Part shown: positions 7,682 through 17,529 of the stretch, one piece after another | Position numbering within the stretch: the first letter of the stretch is position 1 | How the letters are laid out: every line of letters starts with the position of its first letter | Assembly (NCBI GenBank): GCA_965220645.1 | Contig: OZ244836.1 | Span: 1,550,001-1,614,000 of the forward strand | Reading direction: 5' to 3' | DNA from: Aldehydirespirator sp965220645 | Lineage (GTDB): Bacteria; Actinomycetota; Acidimicrobiia; Acidimicrobiales; Aldehydirespiratoraceae | DNA: 64,000 bases | Program-made: the position numbers and the translations under genes | Notes under the pieces: generated by a model | The model's database searches: none | Seen by the model: only the letters and a program-made list of their open reading frames with translations | Told to the model about the DNA's origin: nothing

Positions 7682-10600
7682 GTGTATCTGAAGACGCTGA
7701 CGTTGAAGGGCTTCAAGTCCTTCGCCGAACCGGCCTCGATCCGCTTGGAGCCGGGCGTCACGGTGGTCGTCGGCCCCAATGGCAGCGGCAAGTCGAACGT
7801 GGTCGATGCGGTGGCGTGGGTTCTGGGCGCCCAGGCGCCGAGCGCAGTGCGCTCCACGCGGATGGACGATGTGATCTTCGCGGGCACGGCCCACAAGCCT
7901 GCACTGGGCCGAGCCGAGGTCTCCCTCACGATCGACAATTCCGACGGCATGCTGCCGATGGCGGCCAGTGAGGTGCAGGTGACCCGCACCCTGTTCCGCA
8001 ACGGCGAATCGACCTACGCGCTCAACGGCACCCCGTGCCGGCTGCTGGACATCGTCGAGTTGCTCTCCGACACCGGCGTGGGCCGCCAGCAGCACATGAT
8101 CGTGTCGCAGAGCCAGATAGACGCCGTGCTCAACGCCCGTCCCACCGATCGCAGAGTGGTGGTGGAGGAGGCGGCCGGAATCCTCAAGTACCGCAAGCGG
8201 CGGGAGCGGGCCGAGCGCCGCCTGCTCGCCACCGACGGCGACCTGACCCGGATGAGCGACCTGTTGAGGGAGGTGCGACGGCGGCTGCGACCCTTGCAGA
8301 AGCAGGCCGAGGCAGCCCGGCGGCACGCCGATCTGCTGTCCGAGTTGGAGGCGTTGCGGGTGTACCTGGCCGGCCGCGAGATTGCCGACCTGCGGGAGCG
8401 GCTGCGCTCCCGCAAGGATGAGGGCGAGGCGCGAGCAGCCGAACAGGCCGATCTGCGGGCCGAGCTCGACGATCTGAGTGCCCGCGTTGCCGCCCACGAG
8501 CAGCGGCTGGCCCGGCACGGCATGGACGACCACTCGGAACGCCTGGCCCGCCTCGAGGGGCTGCGGGCCAGGGCGGCCGGCCTGGCCGCGGTCGCATTCG
8601 AACGCCAGCGGGGCATCGAACACCAGAGGGCCGCCCTAGCCGATCACGACCTGGCCGCTGGACTGCGGGCCGAACTCGAGCGCTGCCGCAGCGAGCTCTC
8701 CGCGGTCGTGTTGGAAGCCGCCGCGGCTGATTCGGATCGCATCCGTCTCAAGAAATCGCAGCAACGCTTGGAAGCAGACCGGGCCGCGTTCGGGGCCCAA
8801 GGGGGCGACGCCGGGGGGTTCAACGTTGATGTGGCGAGCGAAGCTGCCGAGGCCAGGGGCGAGCGATCAGCCCTGCAGTCGACGATCGGACTCAACCAGT
8901 CCGAACGGCATCGCCTCGCCCAGCAGTTGGAAGAGGCCGAGCGCCGTCTACAGGACTTGACGAGCCGGATTGATCTCCACCGCGGCGAGCTGGTCCGATG
9001 CAACGACGAGATCGCCACCCTTCGTGCCGGGCTCGCGGCAGCTGAAGCCGCTCAGGCCGATGCCGCCGGCGAACTGGAGGGTGCGTTCGGAGCCCGTTCG
9101 GTGGCCGAGGGTGACTTGCGGCACTGGACCGCGAGGAGCGAGGCGCTCTCGATGGCCCTCGAAGAGTACGCCAGGCCGATGCCTCTTGATGTGCAGGCGG
9201 CCGCCGATGGCGTTCTGGGGCTGCTGGGCGACCTTGTGGAGGTGGCCCCGGGCCTTGAAGCCGCCTTCTCGGCCGCGGCGGGCGACGCGATCGGCGCGGT
9301 GGTCGTAAGGCATGCGGCTGCGGCCCGCCGCTTGCTCGACAGCGTCGAGGCCAGTGACGCCGGCGCAGCTGTGATCGCGCTGGAGGGCAACGGATCTAAC
9401 GGCGCGGCTGCGGTGTCGTTGGACCGGCTCGGACTGGAGCCGCTGCGGGGCCGGGTCCGCGCTGCCGATCCCGAAGTGAACCGGCTGCTGGACGTGTTGC
9501 TCGGATCCACGGTCCTTGTGGAGGGTGATTGGCGTTCCGCGGCCGATGTCTGGATGCAGCACCCGGATGTCGTCGTGGTCACGTCAGCCGGTGACCGCCT
9601 GAGCGGGAGAGGCTGGCGGCTAGGGGTGCACAGCGCGGCCGGGCTCCGACCCGCGCGAGCCGAGGCGGATCAGCGGATCGAGGCCGCGCGGACGGCCTGT
9701 GACCGTGCGGAGGCCGCCTGCGAGTTGGCCCAGAGCCGCCTGGACGCGAGCCGTGAACAGGTCGACGGGTTCGGTCGTCGATTGGCGGCGGTCGAAGTCG
9801 CGGCGTCGTCCACGACCGACGCCATCAACCGCGCCGAGTCTGATCGGCGCGATCTCGACACCACAGCCGGCGCCCTGCGCGACCACCTGATGGAGACATC
9901 CCGCCGCCTGGACGAGGCCGTCACCCGAAGCACAGAGATCGAGGCCCGCCTGCCCGGGTTGGAGGCAGCCGAGGCGCAGGCGCAGGAGCGCAACCGTCAG
10001 GCGGCTGAGGCCCGCGCCGAGCTCGACCGGCGCGCATCGGATCTTGCGTCGAGGACCGCGGAGCAGAGCGCAACCGACGCCGGGCTGGAACAGCGCCAGC
10101 AGATGCTGCAATCCCGCGTCACAGAATTGGAGGAGCGTCTGGCTCGCCACCACGCCACGCGGGCCGGGGCCGAGGACCGTCTGGCCGCGCTGGGGCGCGA
10201 AGCGACGGTGCTCGACACGCTCCGGCGAGCGGTGGAGGAGCGGACGGGAATCCTGAACGCGGGCCTTGCCGAGATCCGAGAAGTTCGCCGCAGGCACTCC
10301 GAGGTGGTCCGGACCGTGGCCGCGAACCTGGACGTCCTGCGGCGCCGGCATGCCGATGCTGAGAGTCGCTACGAGACCCTGCGCCGGGCTGAGAGCCAGC
10401 ATGACATCGAGGAGGCCGAGCTTCGCACCCTGCTGCAGGGCGCGGTCGAGCGCCTGCGCGACACCTACGGCCTGTCCCCGTCGGAGGCCGCGGAGGCACA
10501 GCTTCCGGAATTGCCCGACGGGCTTGATCCGGGGCAGCGGGTGGATCAGCTGGCCACGGAGTTGGAGATCATGGGACCGGTCAATCCCCTGGCTCTGGCC

Positions 10601-11173
10601 GAGTACGACGAGCTCTACGAGCGCCACGAGTTGCTGAGCGGCCAACTGGACGACATCCGGGCGGCCCGCCGGGACCTCAATCGGGTGATCCGCTCGATCG
10701 ACGGAGAGATCAAGACCGTGTTCAGCTCAGCCTTCGTCGATGTGGCCGCCAACTTCGAAGTGCTGTTCGAGGCGCTGTTCCCGGGCGGTGAGGGCCGCCT
10801 CAGCCTGACCGACCCCGACGACCTGCTCGACACCGGTATCGAGATCTCGGCCAAGCCGTCGGGCAAGAACGTGAAGAGGCTGTCGCTGCTCTCGGGCGGT
10901 GAGCGGACGCTGGCCGCACTGGCCTTCCTCTTCGCAGTGTTCCGCAGCCGGCCCTCGCCCTTCTATGTGATGGACGAGGTGGAGGCCGCCCTCGACGATG
11001 TGAACCTGCACCGCTTCCTAACGCTCATAGACGAGTTCCGATGCGACGCGCAGCTTGTGATCGTCACCCACCAGAAGCGGACCATGGAGGCCGCCGACTG
11101 CTTGCAGGGGGTCTCGATGAAACCCGGCGGCTCGTCGATGGTGGTGTCCGAACGAGTCTCCGACGCCGCCTGA
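7682..11173 (+). CDS. smc: Chromosome segregation protein SMC
   Basis: SMC dimers compact and align replicated chromosomes with ScpAB. The 1163-residue protein has the full architecture: Walker A GPNGSGKSN (residues ~32-40), a first coiled-coil arm (~165-500), a hinge (~500-650), a return coiled coil (~660-1010), the ABC signature LSGGERTLAA near residue 1070 and Walker B FYVMDEVEAALDD. GTG 7682 gives MYLKTLTLKGFKSFAEP, the family start. There is no scpA or scpB nearby. A 57-base gap separates it from the Fpg-like gene. Confidence 0.97.
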   Translation: MYLKTLTLKGFKSFAEPASIRLEPGVTVVVGPNGSGKSNVVDAVAWVLGAQAPSAVRSTRMDDVIFAGTAHKPALGRAEVSLTIDNSDGMLPMAASEVQVTRTLFRNGESTYALNGTPCRLLDIVELLSDTGVGRQQHMIVSQSQIDAVLNARPTDRRVVVEEAAGILKYRKRRERAERRLLATDGDLTRMSDLLREVRRRLRPLQKQAEAARRHADLLSELEALRVYLAGREIADLRERLRSRKDEGEARAAEQADLRAELDDLSARVAAHEQRLARHGMDDHSERLARLEGLRARAAGLAAVAFERQRGIEHQRAALADHDLAAGLRAELERCRSELSAVVLEAAAADSDRIRLKKSQQRLEADRAAFGAQGGDAGGFNVDVASEAAEARGERSALQSTIGLNQSERHRLAQQLEEAERRLQDLTSRIDLHRGELVRCNDEIATLRAGLAAAEAAQADAAGELEGAFGARSVAEGDLRHWTARSEALSMALEEYARPMPLDVQAAADGVLGLLGDLVEVAPGLEAAFSAAAGDAIGAVVVRHAAAARRLLDSVEASDAGAAVIALEGNGSNGAAAVSLDRLGLEPLRGRVRAADPEVNRLLDVLLGSTVLVEGDWRSAADVWMQHPDVVVVTSAGDRLSGRGWRLGVHSAAGLRPARAEADQRIEAARTACDRAEAACELAQSRLDASREQVDGFGRRLAAVEVAASSTTDAINRAESDRRDLDTTAGALRDHLMETSRRLDEAVTRSTEIEARLPGLEAAEAQAQERNRQAAEARAELDRRASDLASRTAEQSATDAGLEQRQQMLQSRVTELEERLARHHATRAGAEDRLAALGREATVLDTLRRAVEERTGILNAGLAEIREVRRRHSEVVRTVAANLDVLRRRHADAESRYETLRRAESQHDIEEAELRTLLQGAVERLRDTYGLSPSEAAEAQLPELPDGLDPGQRVDQLATELEIMGPVNPLALAEYDELYERHELLSGQLDDIRAARRDLNRVIRSIDGEIKTVFSSAFVDVAANFEVLFEALFPGGEGRLSLTDPDDLLDTGIEISAKPSGKNVKRLSLLSGGERTLAALAFLFAVFRSRPSPFYVMDEVEAALDDVNLHRFLTLIDEFRCDAQLVIVTHQKRTMEAADCLQGVSMKPGGSSMVVSERVSDAA

Positions 11174-11238
11174 CGCCGAGCGGGCCGTTCGTCGCCGCTC
11201 ACGGTTCTCTCACGTGCTCGGCCTAGCTTCTAGGTGAA

Positions 11239-12558
11239 ATGCAGGATCCTGACGCCGCCAGCCGGACCGCAGTGGTCCGGCCGCCGGAAGCCGCCATCGC
11301 GGCCGCTGAGCCAGCCCCCGCGGCCCGACGGCCCGTCTGGCGGCTCGCCGCGGTACTGGTGCTTGCGTGCGCTGTCCTCCTCGCCGGAACGGCTGTCGGG
11401 TTGCTTGTCTCCGATGATCAGCAAGGTCCATCGATCAGGCTGGCCTCACCTGATGAGGTCGCGGCGGTCACCGGCTCGGAGGAGCCCGAGGCCGGCGCGC
11501 AGCTGGCGGGCGAGGACCCCGCCCTCGAACAACTCGCGGCCGACGGCCCCCAGAGCGACGAACTCCCGGCACCGGGTTCCGGAGCGATCCAGAACGGGCC
11601 GGCTGCCGCTTCTGATGAGCAGATCCCGGACGCAACTGACCAGCGGCATCCCGCGCCGGCGGTCTCTGAGGAGCCGGTTGTGGCCGTAGCGGAGGCGGTC
11701 GGACCGTCGGTGGTGCTGGTCGAATTTGAGTCGCTGCTCGGATTCGGCTTGGGCTCGGGCATCGTGTGGGACGCCGACGACGGGTACATCGTCACCAACC
11801 AGCATGTCGTGGAGGGCACCGATGAGGTGTTTGTCACTCTGTCGGATGGCACGCGCCTGGTCGGCAGGGTCGTCGGTGGATCAGCGGGCCACGATGTGGC
11901 TGTAGTCCGGGTCGATCCGGAGGGCGCGGATCTGGTGGCCGCCGTGCTGGCGCCGGTCTCGTCGGTGCGGGTGGGACAGCTGGCGGTGGCTATCGGCAGC
12001 CCGCTCGGCCTGGCGGGCACGGTCACCGCCGGGATTGTCAGCGCGGTGAGGATCCAGATCCAGGGAGGCGCAGACCCCAACTCGCCCGTGCCGATCGAGA
12101 TGATCCAGACCGACGCAGCCATCAACCGCGGCAACTCCGGCGGCGCCCTGGCCGATGGACAGGGCCGGGTCATCGGAATGAACACGCTGATCCAAACCAC
12201 CTCGGGGGCCAACATCGGCTTGGGCTTCGCAGTGCCCAGTGACACCGTGGATCTGATCGCCACCCGCATCGTGAACGGGGAATCGCTCGAGCTTGGATAC
12301 CTCGGCATCAGCGGAAGGGCCGCCGAGGGTGAGGACTTGGGGGTTCTCGTGGCCGAGATCCTGCCCGGATCCCCGGCCGCGGCGGCAGGCCTGCTGGCCG
12401 GCGACGTGATCGTCAGCCTCGACTCAGAGCCCATGTACGACATCGCGGAGCTCTCGGCCGCCATCAAGCTGCGCAGGCCCGGTGAGACGGTCGAAATGAC
12501 GATCAGGCGGGGCGGCGATCTCTACGTCGTCACGGCCGTACTGGAAGCGCTCGGATGA
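11239..12558 (+). CDS. Membrane-anchored HtrA-type serine protease with PDZ domain
   Basis: A 439-residue trypsin-like protease of the DegP/HtrA family. A cytoplasmic N-terminus is followed by one membrane helix (residues ~33-57), a long acidic Ala/Pro/Glu-rich linker to ~145, the protease domain and a C-terminal PDZ domain (~345-435). The triad is visible: His189 in TNQHVV, Asp219 in GHDVAVV and Ser300 in GNSGGAL. It probably degrades misfolded extracytoplasmic proteins. It sits between smc and ftsY, and its stop overlaps the ftsY ATG (ATGA), so it is co-translated with the membrane-targeting receptor. Confidence 0.93.
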   Translation: MQDPDAASRTAVVRPPEAAIAAAEPAPAARRPVWRLAAVLVLACAVLLAGTAVGLLVSDDQQGPSIRLASPDEVAAVTGSEEPEAGAQLAGEDPALEQLAADGPQSDELPAPGSGAIQNGPAAASDEQIPDATDQRHPAPAVSEEPVVAVAEAVGPSVVLVEFESLLGFGLGSGIVWDADDGYIVTNQHVVEGTDEVFVTLSDGTRLVGRVVGGSAGHDVAVVRVDPEGADLVAAVLAPVSSVRVGQLAVAIGSPLGLAGTVTAGIVSAVRIQIQGGADPNSPVPIEMIQTDAAINRGNSGGALADGQGRVIGMNTLIQTTSGANIGLGFAVPSDTVDLIATRIVNGESLELGYLGISGRAAEGEDLGVLVAEILPGSPAAAAGLLAGDVIVSLDSEPMYDIAELSAAIKLRRPGETVEMTIRRGGDLYVVTAVLEALG

Positions 12559-13637
12559 CGGAACTCATCGTTGTAGCCGTAGTCGCCCTCGCGGTCGTTG
12601 TGCTGGCCGCGGTCATCGTGGCGCGCAGACGCCGCGGGTTGCCGGCCGCTGCACCCGCCGACGATGCCACCGCGGAGACCGCGGATCGGGTGGTCGGCCG
12701 GTTGGCCGACCGGGCTGCCGGAGCCACCGACGGGCCTGCCCCGTCGTTGCGTGACCGCCTGTCGAAGGCGCGCAACGCGCTCACCGGATCGCTGACCTCC
12801 GCTCTGGAGCGAGCTTCGACCAGCGCGGAAGCGTGGACCGAGGTCACCGAGGCTCTGATCAGGGCCGATGTCGGGCTGGCGACCAGTTCCGAGATCGTAG
12901 AGGCGGCCAGGGCGCGGGTCGAAGCGGATGGACAGAATGCCCAGGAGGCGAAGTCGGCGCTGCAGGCCGAGCTGCGGGAGAGACTTGGAGGCTTCGACCG
13001 GTCTCTGGCTCGCCGCGGCGACGGAGAGCACCCGTCTGTGTGGTTGTTCGTCGGCGTCAACGGCACGGGGAAGACCACCACCATCGGCAAGCTGGCCAAG
13101 CGTGAAGCCGACCGCGGCGCCCGGGTGGTGCTGGCCGCGGGCGACACCTTCCGGGCGGCAGCCTCCGACCAGTTGGCCATGTGGGCGGAGCGTTCCTCGG
13201 CGCACATCGTGCGGGGTTCCGCCGGTGCCGATCCGGCGTCGGTGGTGTACGACGCGGTCGAGTCGGCCGCGGCCCGGGGGGCGGATCTGGTCCTGGCCGA
13301 CACGGCCGGAAGGTTCCACACCGAACAGAACCTCATGGCCGAACTGCAGAAGGTGCGAAGGGTGGCCGACAAGGGATCGGGGGTAGTCACCGAGACCCTC
13401 CTGGTGCTCGATGCCACGACCGGCCAGAACGGCCTGGCCCAGGCCCGGCAGTTCACCGAGGCCGTGGACGTCACCGGAGTGGTGCTCACCAAGCTCGACG
13501 GCTCCGCCAAGGGCGGGATCGTGGTCGCGGTGCAGGCCGAGCTCGGAGTGCCGGTGAAGCTCGTCGGGGTCGGTGAGGGAATCGCCGACCTGGTGCCCTT
13601 CGACACCTCCGAATTCGTGGAAGCCCTCTTCGCCTGA
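12555..13637 (+). CDS. ftsY: Signal recognition particle receptor FtsY
   Basis: FtsY docks SRP-ribosome complexes at the membrane. The protein (360 residues) begins with a hydrophobic helix (residues ~3-24) and an Arg-rich stretch, so it looks membrane-anchored, as in several Actinobacteria. The NG domain has P-loop GVNGTGKTTTIGKLA (~residue 167), DTAGR and TKLDGSAKGG. ATG 12555 overlaps the protease stop. It is followed after 76 bases by ffh, its GTPase partner. Confidence 0.96.
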   Translation: MTELIVVAVVALAVVVLAAVIVARRRRGLPAAAPADDATAETADRVVGRLADRAAGATDGPAPSLRDRLSKARNALTGSLTSALERASTSAEAWTEVTEALIRADVGLATSSEIVEAARARVEADGQNAQEAKSALQAELRERLGGFDRSLARRGDGEHPSVWLFVGVNGTGKTTTIGKLAKREADRGARVVLAAGDTFRAAASDQLAMWAERSSAHIVRGSAGADPASVVYDAVESAAARGADLVLADTAGRFHTEQNLMAELQKVRRVADKGSGVVTETLLVLDATTGQNGLAQARQFTEAVDVTGVVLTKLDGSAKGGIVVAVQAELGVPVKLVGVGEGIADLVPFDTSEFVEALFA

Positions 13638-13713
13638 TCCGGGTCCGCGCCCCGTCCCGGTTCGCCTGAGCCGCGTCTTGATGTAGAGGCCTGCCGGGTA
13701 TTGTGGCTCGGTC

Positions 13714-15186
13714 ATGTTCGACACTCTGACGAACCGCTTCGAGGCCGTCTTCTCCAAGCTTCGCGGCAAGGGGAGGCTGTCCGCCTCCGATGTCGACGCG
13801 GCCTTGCAACAGATCCGGGTCGCTCTGCTCGAGGCCGATGTCAATCTGGACGTGGTCACGAGCCTTACGGAGCGCATCCGCGAGCGAGCCGCCGGTGAGG
13901 AGCTGTCGCGGGCTCTCAACCCCGCCCAGCAGGTGGTCAAGATCGTGCTCTCGGAGCTCACCACCAGCCTCGGGGGTGAGCGGCTGGCCCTCAACTACCC
14001 GTCGAAGCCGCCCACCGTAGTGCTGCTGGCCGGTCTCCAGGGATCAGGCAAGACCACCAACGCGGCCAAGCTGGCTCAGTGGTTCCTTCGCCAGGGCCGC
14101 AGCCCGTTGCTGGTCGGTGCCGACCTGCAGCGGCCCGCCGCCGTCGAGCAGCTGCGCACGCTGGGCGAACGAGCCGGCGTGCCGGTGTTCAGCCACCCTC
14201 GCAGCCCGGTCAAGGCCGCTTCGGCCTCGCTGGCTGAGGCAGCCCGCACGGGGCGTGACGTGGTGATCGTCGACACCGCGGGGCGCCTGGCCATCGACGC
14301 CGAGATGATGGACCAGGTGCGCCGCATCTCCAAGGCGGTTCGGCCCCACTACACGTTCCTGGTGGTCGATTCCACGGTCGGCCAGGACGCCGTGAACTCG
14401 GCCAGGACCTTCCACGAGACGCTGGCCCTCGACGGCGTGATCCTCACCAAGCTCGACGGCGACGCCCGGGGCGGCGCCGCGCTGTCGGTGAAGGAGGTGG
14501 TGGGGCGGCCCATCGCCTTTGCCTCCATCGGCGAGAAGCTGGAGGACTTCGAGCCGTTCCATCCCGACCGTCTCGCCAGCCGCATCCTGGGGATGGGCGA
14601 TGTGGAGACGCTGATCGACAAGGCCGAGGTCGCCTTCGAGGCCGAGGAGGCGGAAGAGACAGCGTCCAGGCTGCTCGAGGGAACCTTCACGTTCGACGAC
14701 TTCCTGGCCACCATGCAGCAGGTTCTTGGTATGGGCAACCTGCGGAGCATTCTCGGCATGATGCCGGGGGTGCCGCGGGAGATGCGCGACGCCGACATCG
14801 ACGAGAGCCGCATCGGGCGCATCACCGGCATGATCCACTCGATGACACCCGCGGAACGGGCCGAGCCCGACATCATCGACGCCGCCCGGCGCCAGCGCAT
14901 CGCAGCCGGTTCGGGCTGCCGTCCCGCCGAGGTGAAGGCGCTGGTCGATCAGTTCAAGCAGATGCGGTCGATGATGAAGGGTCTAGGAGGTCTCGGCAGC
15001 AAGCGGCCCACGGCCGCGGCGAGAGCCAGGTCGTCCAAACAGGCGGGGAGGTCGAAGGGAAAGTCGTCGGCTTCCAAGCGGCGCGGCACCGGCGGCCGCA
15101 CCACGCCCAAGGGGCCTGTGCCCGTTTCCAAGGCGCCTCTCACCCTTCCAGGGTTGGAAAAGGGTGACTGGCCCGGGTTCAATTGA
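13714..15186 (+). CDS. ffh: Signal recognition particle protein Ffh
   Basis: Ffh binds signal peptides and 4.5S RNA. The N and G domains are intact (GLQGSGKTTNAAKLA near residue 107, DTAGR, TKLDGDARGG). The Met-rich M domain follows (FLATMQQVLGMGNLRSILGMMPG; GSGCRPAEV for the RNA-binding helix-turn-helix). At 490 residues it carries a basic Lys/Arg/Ser tail ending in a hydrophobic PLTLPGLEKGDWPGF, longer than the E. coli protein, a feature seen in high-GC Gram-positives. It heads a translation cluster with rpsP, khpA, rimM and trmD. Confidence 0.96.
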   Translation: MFDTLTNRFEAVFSKLRGKGRLSASDVDAALQQIRVALLEADVNLDVVTSLTERIRERAAGEELSRALNPAQQVVKIVLSELTTSLGGERLALNYPSKPPTVVLLAGLQGSGKTTNAAKLAQWFLRQGRSPLLVGADLQRPAAVEQLRTLGERAGVPVFSHPRSPVKAASASLAEAARTGRDVVIVDTAGRLAIDAEMMDQVRRISKAVRPHYTFLVVDSTVGQDAVNSARTFHETLALDGVILTKLDGDARGGAALSVKEVVGRPIAFASIGEKLEDFEPFHPDRLASRILGMGDVETLIDKAEVAFEAEEAEETASRLLEGTFTFDDFLATMQQVLGMGNLRSILGMMPGVPREMRDADIDESRIGRITGMIHSMTPAERAEPDIIDAARRQRIAAGSGCRPAEVKALVDQFKQMRSMMKGLGGLGSKRPTAAARARSSKQAGRSKGKSSASKRRGTGGRTTPKGPVPVSKAPLTLPGLEKGDWPGFN

Positions 15187-15224
15187 CCATTCGTACAGAC
15201 GACTAGCAGATCAGAGGACTCACA

Positions 15225-15536
15225 TTGGCCGTCAAGTTGCGCCTCATGCGGATGGGGAAGAAGAAGCAGCCCACCTACCGCGTCGTGGCGGCAGATTCCC
15301 GCGCGCCCCGCAACGGGCGCTTCATCGAGATCATCGGAATATACGAGCCGCGCCAGGACCCCTCGGTGGTGCGGATCGACAACGAGCGGGCTCTGCACTG
15401 GCTGCGCCACGGTGCCCAGCCCACCGAGAGGGTGGAGAAGCTCCTGAGGATCAGCGGTGCCTGGGAGAGCTTCCGGGGACCGGATTCAGGCGAGGCCAAG
15501 GCCGCCGCCACCGACGCCGGGGATGCAGGCTCGTGA
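15225..15536 (+). CDS. rpsP: 30S ribosomal protein S16
   Basis: MAVKLRLMRMGKKKQPTYRV, then VVAADSRAPRNGRFIE and a conserved middle, identify S16. TTG 15225 is the only start that gives the family N-terminus, preceded by AGAGGA (15214-15219). The acidic Ala-rich tail (EAKAAATDAGDAG) after residue ~88 is an actinobacterial extension. The TGA overlaps the khpA GTG. Confidence 0.96.
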   Translation: MAVKLRLMRMGKKKQPTYRVVAADSRAPRNGRFIEIIGIYEPRQDPSVVRIDNERALHWLRHGAQPTERVEKLLRISGAWESFRGPDSGEAKAAATDAGDAGS

Positions 15537-15787
15537 GCGATCTGGCTCCCACGGCTCAGGCGATGTGCCGCTTCGTGGTCACGAGCATCGTCGATGACGC
15601 CGATGCGGTACAGGTCACCGCGAGCGCGGCCGGAAGCGACGCGGTGCGCCTGGATGTCCGTGTCGCGCAGGGCGAGATGGGCCGGGTGATCGGCAAGCGG
15701 GGCCGGGTGGCGCACGCCATCCGTACCGTCGTGCGCGCCGCCGGGTCTCGCGACGATGTGGACATCGAGGTCGAGTTCGTCGACTAA
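15533..15787 (+). CDS. khpA: KH-domain RNA-binding protein KhpA
   Basis: An 84-residue single KH domain protein. The RNA-gripping GxxG loop is GKRG in GRVIGKRGRVAHAIRT (residues ~51-66), followed by the final beta strand. The gene lies between rpsP and rimM, as in most Gram-positives. KhpA with KhpB binds many RNAs and influences cell division and envelope genes. GTG 15533 overlaps the rpsP stop (GTGA), choosing this start over longer in-frame possibilities inside rpsP. Confidence 0.92.
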   Translation: MSDLAPTAQAMCRFVVTSIVDDADAVQVTASAAGSDAVRLDVRVAQGEMGRVIGKRGRVAHAIRTVVRAAGSRDDVDIEVEFVD

Positions 15788-16283
15788 CCCCTCGGACTCC
15801 TCGGGGGCGTCCTCAACGCCTCTGCTTGAGATAGGCCGCGTCGGCCGACCCCACGGCACCGGCGGTGAGGTCACCGTCATGCTGGTGTCGAACCGGCCCG
15901 AGCGCCTCGCGCCGGGATCGGAACTGCAGACCGATCTGGGAACCCTTCAGGTGGTGGCGGCCCGACCCCACAACAAGCGGCATCTGGTGACGTTCGCCGG
16001 CATCGACGATCGCAGGGAGGCAGAGGCCTTGCGGGGCCTGGTCCTGCGAGCCGAACCGATGGTGGATCCCGACGAGATGTGGGTCCATGAGCTGATCGGC
16101 GCTCGCGTGGTCGACCAATCCGGCACGGACCGGGGCCCGGTGGCCTCTGTTGTGGCGAATCCGGCCGGGGACCTGCTCGAACTCGCCGACGGCACGCTCG
16201 TGCCGCTGCGCTTCATCGTCGATTCGGTGCCCACACAGCAGATCCAGGTGGACGTTCCCGACGGACTGTTCGATCCCTCCTAG
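15756..16283 (+). CDS. rimM: 16S rRNA processing protein RimM
   Basis: RimM assists 30S maturation by binding S19. The N-terminal RimM domain starts LEIGRVGRPHGTGGEVTV, and the C-terminal PRC barrel covers MWVHELIGARVVDQSG to the end. The start is uncertain. ATG 15756 overlaps khpA by 32 bases and adds a Ser-rich 21-residue leader that other RimMs lack; the only nearer initiator is CTG 15822, just before LEIGRVG. Neither has a clear ribosome-binding site. Four bases separate it from trmD. Confidence 0.9.
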   Translation: MWTSRSSSSTNPSDSSGASSTPLLEIGRVGRPHGTGGEVTVMLVSNRPERLAPGSELQTDLGTLQVVAARPHNKRHLVTFAGIDDRREAEALRGLVLRAEPMVDPDEMWVHELIGARVVDQSGTDRGPVASVVANPAGDLLELADGTLVPLRFIVDSVPTQQIQVDVPDGLFDPS

Positions 16284-16287
16284 CGCC

Positions 16288-17043
16288 ATGAGTTTCCGCA
16301 TCGACATCTTCACGATCTTCCCGGACTTGGTGGAGACCATGGCCTCGGCCTCCGTCCTCGGGCGCGCCCGCACTGCCGGCACGCTCGAGGTGAGGGTCCA
16401 CGACCTCAGGACGGCCGCCACCGACCGCCATCGGAGCACCGATGACGCTCCATTCGGCGGGGGAGCGGGAATGGTGATGATGCCTCAGCCGCTGTTCGAC
16501 GCGGTGGAGGCGGTCGAGCCGCCCCGGCCGCTGTTCTACCTGTCGCCCGCAGGCCGTCGCTTCGATCAGGCCATGGCCGGCGAACTGGCCTCCGGGTCCG
16601 GGTTCTCGATGCTCTGCGGCCGGTACGAGGGCGTCGACGAGCGAGTGTGCGAGCACCTGGTCGACGGCGAGCTCTCGGTCGGCGACGTGGTGCTGGCCGG
16701 CGGGGAGGCGGCCGCCCTGGTGGTGCTGGAGGCCGTCGGGCGCTGCGTGCCCGGAGTGCTGACCAACGAGGCCTCCACGCTCGAGGAGTCATTCCGCGAC
16801 GGGCTGCTGGAGTACCCGCAGTACACCCGGCCGGCTGACTACCGGGGATGGTCAGTACCCGAGGTGCTGCTATCGGGCGATCACGGACGGGTGGCTCGCT
16901 GGCGTCGGGCCCAGTCTCTGGCTCGCACCATCGAGCGCCGCCCCGACCTGATCGAGGCCCGCGGCGGCCTGAGCGACGAGGAGCGAAGGCTGCTCGAAGA
17001 TCACGGTCTCGACGCAGTCACTGGCGAGATCCAGTCCTCGTAG
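16288..17043 (+). CDS. trmD: tRNA (guanine37-N1)-methyltransferase TrmD
   Basis: TrmD makes m1G37, which prevents +1 frameshifting. It is a 251-residue knotted SPOUT enzyme. FRIDIFTIFPDL starts the protein at ATG 16288. The SAM knot is seen in MLCGRYEGVDERV, VLAGGEAAALVVLEAV and RCVPGVLTNEASTLEESF. The YPQYTRPADYRG motif and C-terminal helical domain complete it. It follows rimM by four bases and precedes rplS, the standard order. Confidence 0.97.
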   Translation: MSFRIDIFTIFPDLVETMASASVLGRARTAGTLEVRVHDLRTAATDRHRSTDDAPFGGGAGMVMMPQPLFDAVEAVEPPRPLFYLSPAGRRFDQAMAGELASGSGFSMLCGRYEGVDERVCEHLVDGELSVGDVVLAGGEAAALVVLEAVGRCVPGVLTNEASTLEESFRDGLLEYPQYTRPADYRGWSVPEVLLSGDHGRVARWRRAQSLARTIERRPDLIEARGGLSDEERRLLEDHGLDAVTGEIQSS

Positions 17044-17181
17044 CCCTCAGGGGCCACTCTGCGGCCAGAGGTGAGGCACAGTCCTCCGCGGTGATTCGGT
17101 CTCGACGCCGGTGGAGGCGGGGAGCGGTCCTCGTAGACTCGCTCGGCCCGGTCTAGGTGGCCGATGTGAGCGGAGACAACC

Positions 17182-17529
17182 ATGAATCCCACAGATCTTG
17201 TCGACGCACAGAGCCTTCGCGACGACATCCCGGAGTTCCAGCCGGGCGACACCGTTCACGTGCATGTTCGGGTCGTTGAGGGCAACCGGGCCCGCACGCA
17301 GCTGTTCGAGGGGGTCGTGATCCGGCGCCAGGGCAGCGGAGTGCGCGAGACCTTCACCGTGCGCAAGGTGAGCTTCGGTGTGGGCGTGGAGCGGACGTTC
17401 CCCGTGCACACCCCGTTGATTGATCGCATCGAGCGCGTGACGCAGGGCGATGTGCGCCGAGCGAAGCTGTACTACCTGCGCGACCGCGTCGGCAAAGCAG
17501 CCAAGGTCAAGGAAAAGCGCTATCGCTGA
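17182..17529 (+). CDS. rplS: 50S ribosomal protein L19
   Basis: L19 lies at the 30S-50S interface. The 115-residue product has FQPGDTVHVHVRVVEGNRAR, QLFEGVVIRRQGSGVRETFT and the basic tail LYYLRDRVGKAAKVKEKRYR. ATG 17182 is preceded by GGAGAC. The 138-base gap after trmD is longer than is usual in this operon and may hold a leader or internal promoter, but I see no clear hairpin. Confidence 0.97.
   Translation: MNPTDLVDAQSLRDDIPEFQPGDTVHVHVRVVEGNRARTQLFEGVVIRRQGSGVRETFTVRKVSFGVGVERTFPVHTPLIDRIERVTQGDVRRAKLYYLRDRVGKAAKVKEKRYR

Noticed and set aside
17044..17181. Ribosomal-protein leader or riboswitch before rplS
   Set aside because: No convincing stem or known motif could be drawn in the 138-base gap.
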